This document shows, in pieces, positions 1 through 6,406 of a DNA stretch of 6,406 bases. A model generated the notes under the pieces. The model did not search any database and had not been told where the DNA came from. It saw only the letters and a list, made by a program, of their open reading frames with translations. Source of the DNA: Trebonia sp. (GTDB lineage: Bacteria > Actinomycetota > Actinomycetes > Streptosporangiales > Streptosporangiaceae). Both the position numbers and the translations under genes were made by a program. Every line of letters begins with the position of its first letter. The stretch's first letter is position 1. The stretch is taken from the NCBI GenBank assembly GCA_030043595.1, contig JASHXJ010000227.1, positions 1-6,406 on the forward strand, in the 5' to 3' direction.

Positions 1-554
1 CGTGCGACGCGCTCGGCCTGCGGGTGTGGGAGGACCCGCACAACGCCGACCGGCGGTTCGCGCGGGTGCGGGTCCGGCTCGACGTGCTGCCCGCGCTGGA
101 GGCCGCGCTCGGGCCCGGGGTGGCGGGGGCGCTGGCCCGCACCGCCGATCAGCTCCGCGCCGACGCTGAGGTCCTGGACAGCATGGTCCAAGACAGCATT
201 TCAGCCGAACGGTCCCGTGGCGCCTCCCCGCTGTCCGCCTCCTCCCTCGCCGGGATGCCGCCCGCCGTACGCGCCCGGGTGCTGCGCTCGGCGGCCATCG
301 CGGCGGGCTGCCCGCGCGGCGCGCTGACCGCCGAGCACGTAGCGCGGCTGTGCGAGCTGGTGACAGGCTGGCGGGGGCAGCGCTGGATCGACCTGCCAGG
401 CGGCGTCCGGGCAGCGCGCCGGGCCGGCCAGGTGTGCTTCCTTACGGGAGCTGACGCGACAGCAGAAGGGGTGGGGCATGGAGGCTGCGGACATGGGGTC
501 GTCCCTGAAAGAGGTGCTGATCACGTCCGAGCAGCTCAGCAAGAGGACGGCTGA
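1..554 (+). CDS. tilS: tRNA(Ile)-lysidine synthetase, C-terminal part (5' end outside window)
   Basis: TilS joins lysine to C34 of the CAU-anticodon tRNA-Ile in the cytoplasm, using ATP, so that the tRNA reads AUA. The N-terminal PP-loop ATPase domain lies outside the window; 183 residues remain. Near the visible start, WEDPHNAD followed by RRFARVRVRLDVLPALE (about residues 9-33) is the conserved linker and helix after the catalytic domain. The substrate-binding helical region follows, and LPGG with a basic stretch (about 131-140) resembles the normal actinobacterial C-terminus. The product after CFL (codons from 444) does not look like a TilS end. It is a 36-residue tail rich in Gly, Ala and Cys with poor third-position GC at first, and it reads 77 nt into hpt before stopping. 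The usual stop may have been lost, or a one-base change may have moved the frame: TGA at 452-454 lies in the adjacent frame, just where an ordinary end would fall. Identity is secure; the real 3' end is less so. Confidence 0.9.
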   Translation, partial: CDALGLRVWEDPHNADRRFARVRVRLDVLPALEAALGPGVAGALARTADQLRADAEVLDSMVQDSISAERSRGASPLSASSLAGMPPAVRARVLRSAAIAAGCPRGALTAEHVARLCELVTGWRGQRWIDLPGGVRAARRAGQVCFLTGADATAEGVGHGGCGHGVVPERGADHVRAAQQEDG

Positions 555-1050
555 GCTGGCGGCGCAGATCGACGCCGATTACGCCGGCCGCGAACTGCTG
601 CTGGTCGGAGTGCTCAAGGGGGCGGTCATGGTGATGGCGGACCTCGCCCGCGCCATGCGCCTGCCCGTGGAGATGGACTGGATGGCTGTCTCGTCGTACG
701 GGTCGGGCACGAAGTCGTCTGGCGTGGTGCGCATCCTGAAGGACCTGGACGCGGACATCAGCGGCCGGCACGTGCTGATCGTCGAGGACATCATCGACTC
801 GGGGCTCACGCTATCGTGGCTGGTCGGCAACCTGCGGTCGCGCAGTCCCGCGTCCGTGGCCGTGTGCGCGATGCTGCGCAAGCCGTCCTCCGCGCACATG
901 GACATCGATGTCGCCTACACCGGCTTCGACGTGCCGGACGAGTTTGTTGTGGGCTACGGCCTCGACTACGCGGAGCGGTACCGCAACCTCCCGTTCATCG
1001 GGACGCTAGCTCCCGAAGTCTACGGGGGGAACACAACTCGCGCCGGGTAG
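478..1050 (+). CDS. hpt: hypoxanthine(-guanine) phosphoribosyltransferase
   Basis: This cytosolic purine-salvage enzyme converts hypoxanthine or guanine plus PRPP to IMP or GMP. The 190-residue length is normal for the family. Visible motifs are the LKG cis-peptide loop (46-48), the flexible catalytic loop SSYGSGTKSSG (72-82), the PRPP-binding signature VLIVEDIIDSGLT (99-111) with its paired acidic residues, LRKP (133-136) for base contact, and the C-terminal FVVGYGLDY (156-164). The ATG at 478 is preferred because AGAAGGGG (464-471) lies 6 nt upstream, and related actinobacterial proteins begin in the same way before a GS-L-KEVLIT segment. A second in-frame ATG at 493 has no comparable ribosome binding site. 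The gene lies inside the end of the tilS frame, so the two are probably translated from one mRNA. In Bacillus the TilS and HprT proteins have also been reported to act together on ftsH transcription; whether this applies here is unknown. Confidence 0.96.
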   Translation: MEAADMGSSLKEVLITSEQLSKRTAELAAQIDADYAGRELLLVGVLKGAVMVMADLARAMRLPVEMDWMAVSSYGSGTKSSGVVRILKDLDADISGRHVLIVEDIIDSGLTLSWLVGNLRSRSPASVAVCAMLRKPSSAHMDIDVAYTGFDVPDEFVVGYGLDYAERYRNLPFIGTLAPEVYGGNTTRAG

Positions 1051-1052
1051 CG

Positions 1053-1081
1053 TTGATGTACCGTCAGGTATTCCTTATGCG
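1053..1081 (+). promoter_or_regulatory. possible weak promoter for ftsH
   Basis: TTGATG (1053-1058) is a fair -35 match. Seventeen bases later comes TATGCG (1076-1081), a poor -10 hexamer that lacks the final T. The 150-nt gap before ftsH is large compared with the overlapping genes around it, so a promoter here is reasonable. The sequence match alone is weak. Confidence 0.22.
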
Positions 1082-1087
1082 TTGTGG

Positions 1088-1106
1088 CGGCCGGCAAAGC
1101 CGGCCG
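1088..1106 (+). repeat. perfect 8-bp GC inverted repeat with AAA loop (hpt-ftsH spacer)
   Basis: CGGCCGGC (1088-1095), AAA, GCCGGCCG (1099-1106) form a perfect hairpin. No T-run follows, so it is not a classical intrinsic terminator, although many actinobacterial terminators lack one. A second, smaller stem follows: CCGCCG (1132-1137) with CGGCGG (1143-1148) and a 5-nt loop. The core is almost the same as an inverted repeat at 4270-4283, so it may be a dispersed palindromic element rather than a terminator. It could attenuate read-through from hpt or protect RNA ends. Confidence 0.5.
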
Positions 1107-1200
1107 GCAGTGCGGGGCAGGCATGGCAGTGCCGCCGGTGGTCGGCGGGACGTGAGGCTGGTCAGGAGGGAACGGCCCTGAGCCGAGGGGGTCGCTCGCA

Positions 1201-3202
<2,002 letters not shown>

Positions 3203-3216
<14 letters not shown>

Positions 3217-3862
3217 GGCGCGCGCTGATGACGAACTCGAGCTGATCCGGGATACGGGTCCCGCTGTTCCGGGCGCGGAACCAGGCCCGCCGCCTGTCGA
3301 CCAGGCACGCATCGAGCGCGCGGTCCGCGAGATACTGCTCGCCGTCGGGGAGGACCCGGACAGGGACGGACTGCTGGGGACCCCGGCCCGGGTCGGCCGG
3401 ATGTACGCCGAGCAGTTCGCCGGGCTGCGCCAGCGGCCCGAGGACGTGCTCACCACCGTCTTCGACTCCGAGCACGACGAGATCGTGCTGGTGCGGGATA
3501 TCGAGATGTACAGCATGTGCGAGCACCACCTCGTGCCGTTCTTCGGCAAGGCGCACATCGGCTACATCCCGAACGAGAAGGGCGAGATCACCGGCCTGTC
3601 CAAGCTCGCGCGGCTCGTCGACGTGTACGCCCGGCGGCCCCAGGTGCAGGAGCGGATGACCTGCCAGGTGGCGGACGCGCTGATGCGCATCCTCGAGCCC
3701 AGGGGCGTGATCGTCGTGCTTGAGGCCGAGCACCTGTGCATGTCCATGCGCGGTGTCCGCAAGCCTGGCGCCAAGACCGTCACCTCCGCTGTCCGCGGGA
3801 TCTTCCGCGACCAGACGCGGACCCGCGCGGAGGCCATGAGCCTGCTGTTCGGCCACCGCTGA
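3203..3862 (+). CDS. folE: GTP cyclohydrolase I
   Basis: FolE opens GTP and rearranges it to 7,8-dihydroneopterin triphosphate, the entry step of folate synthesis; it works as a toroidal decamer in the cytoplasm. The chosen product has 219 residues, slightly longer than common homologues because of a Pro/Glu-rich N-terminal leader (1-33). The conserved core begins at about 36 (IERAVREILLAVGEDPDRDGL). Zinc ligands are C106 and H109 in CEHH and C179 in HLCMSMRG; H108 and H177 are the expected catalytic histidines. ITGLSKLARLVD (129-140), RRPQVQER (144-151) and KPGAKT (187-192) are also family signatures. The frame is open far upstream inside ftsH, but that part is a shadow of ftsH. ATG 3203 is the first sensible start; it overlaps the ftsH stop by 14 nt behind a weak GGGCGG ribosome binding site, so translation is probably coupled to ftsH. 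The exact start is less certain than the identity. Confidence 0.97.
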
Positions 3863-3910
3863 CCGGCACTGAACCGGCAGCCGCATCCGGCCGTATGCAC
3901 TAGTGAGCGC

Positions 3911-3938
3911 GTGGCGTTCCTCGGGGGTTCAGTACTTT
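3911..3938 (+). promoter_or_regulatory. possible promoter for the micro-ORF/synthase/folP group
   Basis: TACTTT (3933-3938) fits the actinobacterial TANNNT -10 pattern in the most AT-rich part of the spacer. A poor -35 candidate, GTGGCG (3911-3916), lies 16 nt upstream. Transcription would begin near 3945, leaving a leader of about 115 nt that contains the inverted repeats at 3950-3980. Position and composition support it more than the hexamers do. Confidence 0.3.
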
Positions 3939-3949
3939 TTGCGCGGGAA

Positions 3950-3980
3950 GCGAAACCACTCCAGATTTCGCACGCCGAAA
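3950..3980 (+). repeat. overlapping inverted repeats, possible operator or leader switch
   Basis: GCGAAA (3950-3955) is complementary to TTTCGC (3966-3971) across a 10-nt spacer. The same TTTCG (3966-3970) can instead pair with CGAAA (3976-3980) across 5 nt. The middle arm is shared, so on RNA the two hairpins exclude each other; on DNA the arrangement could serve as a binding site. Arms are only 5-6 bp, so chance is a real possibility. Confidence 0.3.
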
Positions 3981-4051
3981 GCGGCCGCGCGCGCGTCTAA
4001 CTAAATGGCCGGCTTGTCTTTACGGACTCGTTAGGCCGCACGCATGCCGTT

Positions 4052-4057
4052 GGAGGT
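4052..4057 (+). promoter_or_regulatory. strong ribosome binding site for the micro-ORF
   Basis: GGAGGT is an excellent match to the 16S anti-Shine-Dalgarno sequence and lies 3-4 nt before GTG 4061, a slightly short spacing. It is the best ribosome binding site in the window and has no long ORF behind it, which is the main reason for calling the micro-ORF. Confidence 0.55.
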
Positions 4058-4060
4058 ACC

Positions 4061-4180
4061 GTGTCTAGGGGACGTGTGGTGGCGGCGCTGGCCGCCAGGC
4101 GCATGGCGCGCGGATGGTACCGCGGGGGTATGAAAATCTTCAGCAGATCATGGATGCGGCACGAGGTGGGCTTGTCATGA
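4061..4180 (+). CDS. small cationic 39-residue protein, unknown function
   Basis: I do not recognise this gene, and it is too short for ordinary ORF calling. It starts at GTG 4061 behind GGAGGT and ends at TGA 4178-4180, which overlaps the start of the next gene as ATGA. The product has 8 Arg, 1 Lys, 1 His and only 1 acidic residue (E35), giving a net charge near +8. An Arg/Ala-rich first half (RVVAALAARRMARGWYRGG, residues 5-23) could form a basic helix. Aromatics W19, Y20, F27 and W31 would suit membrane or nucleic-acid binding. No signal peptide or clear TM segment is seen. About 30 of 39 codons end in G or C, lower than the flanking genes but far better than the synthase frame across 4114-4176 (about half). 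It may be a real small protein or only a translated leader that couples ribosomes into the downstream gene. Internal ATGs at 4103 and 4130 are possible shorter starts. Confidence 0.5.
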   Translation: MSRGRVVAALAARRMARGWYRGGMKIFSRSWMRHEVGLS

Positions 4181-6066
4181 GTACGCTGCTGCTCCGTGGT
4201 CCGGGGCCTGACAAGAGACTTGAGATGACCGAGAGCGACTCAGCCGATCCCGCGGACCGGCAGGGCAAAGCCGGTTTGCCGGCGGGCAAGGCCGGGCGGC
4301 GCCGGGCCTGGATTCCCGGCATCGCGGCGCTGGTCTGCCTGCTTATCGGCCTTTCTGACGTACTGGCGGTCTTCCGGCCAGACTTGCACGAGAAGCTGCA
4401 CCGGGTTAACGCGTTCGTGCCCGGCACGCTGACCAATGTCACACGCAGCGCCGACGTGATCATCGGCCTGATGCTGCTGCTGCTCTCGCACGGGCTGCGG
4501 CGGCGCAAGCGGCGCGCCTGGCAGGCGGTGGTCGCCCTGCTCGTGTTTGACATCGTTATCCACTTCGTCGCTCTCATCCACGGGCAGCGCTACTACTCGG
4601 CGGTCGTCGGCACCATCTTGCTGATCGCGCTGCTGTACTTCCACGAGGAGTTCTACGCGGTCGGTGACCCGCGCACCCGGTGGAACGCGCTGCGCGTCTT
4701 CGTCGTGCTCGCCGCGGCGGACCTGGCGATCGGGCTCGGCTACCTCGCCGTGGGGCCGCTGGCGGGCAACTACCCGATCAGCGAGCGGGTGCAGGACGTC
4801 GTGTACGAGCTCGTCGGGGTCTACGGGCCGGTCCAGTGGGCCTCCGACCCGCGTGCCGACCTGTACCACCTGCTGACCAGCGTGCTGGGCCTGTTCACGC
4901 TCATCGTCACCGTCTACCTGTTCCTGCGCCCGGCACAGCCCCGTGCGCGCCTGGCCGCGGCGGACGCTGCCAAGATCAGGGCCTTGCTGGCGCGGCACGG
5001 CGACCGCGACTCACTCGGCTACTTCGCGCTGCGCAACGACAAGAGCGTGATCTGGTCCCCCTCAGGCAAGGCGTGCGTGTGCTACCGGGTCGTGTCCGGC
5101 GTGATGCTGGCGGCGGGCGACCCGATCGGTGACCCGGAAGCGTGGCCTGGCGCCATCGCGGAGTTCCTGGCGGTGGCGGCGCGGCACGCCTGGCGTCCCG
5201 CGGTGATGGGGTGCAGCGAGCTCGGCGCCGAGGTGTGGTGCCGGGAAGGCGACCTGAGCGCGCTGGAGCTGGGCGACGAGGCGATCGTCAACGTGACGGA
5301 CTTCAGCCTCTCCGGGCGCCCGATGCGCAACGTCCGGCAGATGGTCAACCGGGTGGCCAAGAACGGGTACACCGCGGACGTCCGCCGCGTGGGCGACATC
5401 CCGCGGGCGGAGCTGGACCGGATCGTCAAGGTGGCGGACTCGTGGCGGGGCAGCCACACCGAGCGGGGCTTCTCGATGGCGCTGGGCCGTCTCGGCGGTG
5501 CCGGCGACGGAGACTGCGTGATGGTGACCGCGAAGGAGAACGGCGTGCTGCGCGCCGTGCTGCACTTCGTGCCCTGGGGTCCCGACGGCCTGTCGCTTGA
5601 CCTGATGCGGCGCGACAGGACTGCGCAGCCGGGCCTGAACGACTTCCTGATCGTGGAAGCCATCAAGGCAGCACCCGGGCTCGGCGTCAAGCGCATGTCG
5701 CTGAACTTCGCCATGTTCCGCGCTGCGCTCGAGCGCGGCGAGCGGATCGGCGCGGGCCCGGTGACCAAGGCCTGGCGGTCGCTGCTCGTGTTCATGTCCC
5801 GCTGGTTCCAGATCGAGTCGCTGTACAAGTTCAACGCGAAGTTCTGCCCAGTCTGGGAGCCACGGTTCTTCGTGTTCCCCGGCGGCCGGGACGCGCCGCG
5901 GATCGCACTGGCGGCCCTGGAGGCCGAGGCGTTCCTGGTCTGGCCCAAGCTAGAGGTCAAGCGGTACGCCAGGCGGATCGGCCGCAAGCTTAGCCTGCGC
6001 AAGGCCAGCCGGCGGATGCGCGCGGGAATGCGGCGGCACACGCCGACGTCCGTGGCGCAGGGCTGA
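4177..6066 (+). CDS. membrane DUF2156 protein, lysyl-phosphatidylglycerol synthase-like (LysX/MprF type, no LysRS domain)
   Basis: The 629-residue product has a basic N-terminal leader, then about six TM segments (roughly 46-66, 91-107, 115-135, 140-155, 172-195, 231-250). A soluble C-terminal domain of about 262-565 matches the DUF2156/LPG-synthase family: LGYFALRNDKSVIWSPSGKA (280-299), GDPIGDPEAWPGAI (314-327), LDLMRRD (474-480), MSLNFAMFR (507-515) and FNAKFCPVWEPRFFVFP (552-568). In this family the domain moves an aminoacyl group, typically Lys from Lys-tRNA, onto phosphatidylglycerol. This lowers the negative surface charge and protects against cationic peptides. The topology resembles the front half of mycobacterial LysX, but the fused lysyl-tRNA synthetase is absent, as are the extra flippase TMs of long MprF. 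ATG 4177 is chosen over 4114 and 4150 because GAGGTGGG (4162-4169) precedes it, it overlaps the micro-ORF stop, and the frame before it has poor codon bias; 4225 remains possible. folP follows after 5 nt. The amino acid and lipid used are inferred, not shown. Confidence 0.87.
   Translation: MSTLLLRGPGPDKRLEMTESDSADPADRQGKAGLPAGKAGRRRAWIPGIAALVCLLIGLSDVLAVFRPDLHEKLHRVNAFVPGTLTNVTRSADVIIGLMLLLLSHGLRRRKRRAWQAVVALLVFDIVIHFVALIHGQRYYSAVVGTILLIALLYFHEEFYAVGDPRTRWNALRVFVVLAAADLAIGLGYLAVGPLAGNYPISERVQDVVYELVGVYGPVQWASDPRADLYHLLTSVLGLFTLIVTVYLFLRPAQPRARLAAADAAKIRALLARHGDRDSLGYFALRNDKSVIWSPSGKACVCYRVVSGVMLAAGDPIGDPEAWPGAIAEFLAVAARHAWRPAVMGCSELGAEVWCREGDLSALELGDEAIVNVTDFSLSGRPMRNVRQMVNRVAKNGYTADVRRVGDIPRAELDRIVKVADSWRGSHTERGFSMALGRLGGAGDGDCVMVTAKENGVLRAVLHFVPWGPDGLSLDLMRRDRTAQPGLNDFLIVEAIKAAPGLGVKRMSLNFAMFRAALERGERIGAGPVTKAWRSLLVFMSRWFQIESLYKFNAKFCPVWEPRFFVFPGGRDAPRIALAALEAEAFLVWPKLEVKRYARRIGRKLSLRKASRRMRAGMRRHTPTSVAQG
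4263..4295 (+). repeat. tandem 12-bp repeat and palindrome inside the synthase 5' end
   Basis: GGGCAAAGCCGG (4263-4274) recurs as GGGCAAGGCCGG (4284-4295), 21 nt later with one mismatch. This encodes two GKAG units (residues 30-33 and 37-40) seven residues apart in the cytoplasmic leader. Between them GCCGG-TTTG-CCGGC (4270-4283) forms a 5-bp hairpin, nearly identical to the reverse complement of the spacer palindrome at 1090-1104. It lies about 90-120 nt after the start codon, so it could also influence mRNA folding. Confidence 0.5.
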
Positions 6067-6071
6067 GCGAG

Positions 6072-6406
6072 ATGGCGGGTCTGCCGGGCCTGTCCGGTCG
6101 GCCGGCCGCCGATCGCTGCCTTGTGATGGGCGTGGTCAACGTCACGCCCGACTCGTTCTCAGACGGCGGCCAGTGGTACGGCGCCACCGCCGCGATCGAG
6201 CACGGACTGGACCTGGTCGCCGCCGGCGCCGACATCGTCGACGTTGGCGGCGAGTCCACCCGGCCGGGAGCGCAGCGGATCTCGGCGCAGGAGGAGCTGC
6301 GCCGGGTGCGGCCGGTGATCACCGAACTGGTCAGGTCCGGGGTAGTGGTCAGCGTGGACACCATGCGCGCCCAGGTGGCCGAGTTCGCACTCGAGGCCGG
6401 GGTCAG
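6072..6406 (+). CDS. folP: dihydropteroate synthase, N-terminal part (3' end outside window)
   Basis: FolP condenses 6-hydroxymethyl-7,8-dihydropterin pyrophosphate with p-aminobenzoate to give dihydropteroate; it is the sulfonamide target and acts in the cytoplasm as a TIM barrel. The 111 visible residues contain the first barrel strand and loop VMGVVNVTPDSFSDGG (18-33), the DVGGESTRPGA segment (57-67) that closes over the p-aminobenzoate site, and SVDTMRA (94-100), which holds the pterin-pocket Asp. ATG 6072 lies 5 nt after the stop of the preceding gene. Its ribosome binding site is weak, which suggests coupled translation with the lysyl-PG synthase-like gene. The leader before the first strand is about 16 residues, a normal length. 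No odd residue is seen in the visible motifs. The gene is truncated by the window, not by a stop. Confidence 0.96.
   Translation, partial: MAGLPGLSGRPAADRCLVMGVVNVTPDSFSDGGQWYGATAAIEHGLDLVAAGADIVDVGGESTRPGAQRISAQEELRRVRPVITELVRSGVVVSVDTMRAQVAEFALEAGV

Larger units (their letters stand above)
3863..4060. other. gene-free spacer between folE and the micro-ORF/synthase pair
   Basis: I see no convincing gene in these 198 nt. Base composition falls to roughly 60% GC (about 109 of 180 bases over 3901-4080), well below the coding regions, which is typical of a promoter-bearing region in this kind of genome. It contains a possible -10 box, nested CGAAA/TTTCG inverted repeats, an alternating CG run (3986-3995) that includes part of a GCGGCCGC palindrome, and a strong GGAGGT at its end. 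No clear T-tailed terminator follows folE; only short CCGG-type palindromes are present. Confidence 0.6.

Noticed and set aside
3986..3995. Alternating CG run as a possible Z-DNA site
   Set aside because: Only five CG steps, which is common in a genome of this GC content.
4005..4034. Nine-codon ORF in the folE-downstream spacer
   Set aside because: It has no ribosome binding site and is too short to separate from chance.
4044..4133. Alternative 29-codon ORF starting at ATG 4044
   Set aside because: It overlaps the micro-ORF in another frame and contains the GGAGGT rather than being preceded by it; it has no coupling to the downstream gene.
4114..4176. Longer N-terminus for the DUF2156 protein from ATG 4114 or 4150
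   Set aside because: Neither start has a well-spaced ribosome binding site, and about half of the codons in this stretch end in A or T. ATG 4177 has both a good ribosome binding site and the ATGA junction.

Overview
The window is a stretch of GC-rich actinobacterial chromosome. I read this from the strong G/C bias at third codon positions, the protein sequences, and the gene order tilS - hpt - ftsH - folE - ... - folP, which is the conserved folate/housekeeping cluster of Actinobacteria. The genus cannot be fixed from the sequence. All genes lie on the + strand, and both ends of the window cut through a gene (tilS at the left, folP at the right).

Layout. (1) 1-1050: the 3' part of tilS (tRNA-Ile lysidine synthetase), whose reading frame runs 77 nt into hpt (hypoxanthine phosphoribosyltransferase). 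(2) 1051-1200: a 150-nt spacer with a possible weak promoter and a perfect 8-bp GC hairpin. (3) 1201-3862: ftsH (membrane AAA+ zinc protease), overlapping folE (GTP cyclohydrolase I) by 14 nt. (4) 3863-4060: a gene-free spacer of about 200 nt. Its GC content is clearly lower than that of the genes (about 60% over 3901-4080 by hand count), and it carries a candidate -10 box and nested inverted repeats. (5) 4061-4180: a small ORF absent from ordinary long-ORF calls, with a GGAGGT ribosome binding site and a GTG start. It encodes a 39-residue, strongly cationic peptide whose stop codon overlaps the next start as ATGA. (6) 4177-6066: a six-TM protein with a C-terminal DUF2156 (MprF/LysX-type lysyl-phosphatidylglycerol synthase) domain and no lysyl-tRNA synthetase domain. 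(7) 6072-6406: the 5' part of folP (dihydropteroate synthase), starting 5 nt after the previous stop.

How the genes fit together. FolE makes the first pterin precursor of folate and FolP joins the pterin to p-aminobenzoate. In many actinobacteria these genes are adjacent or nearly so. Here a membrane-lipid aminoacylation gene, with its own small upstream ORF and probable control region, sits between them and is closely packed with folP. TilS, Hpt and FtsH form the separate conserved tilS-hpt-ftsH block.

Most of the window is ordinary core genome. The part that deserves attention is 3863-4300: the control region, the coupled cationic micro-ORF, and the LysRS-less lysyl-PG synthase-like gene it leads into. 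A second curiosity is a near-identical short palindrome found both in the hpt-ftsH spacer and inside the coding start of the synthase gene.
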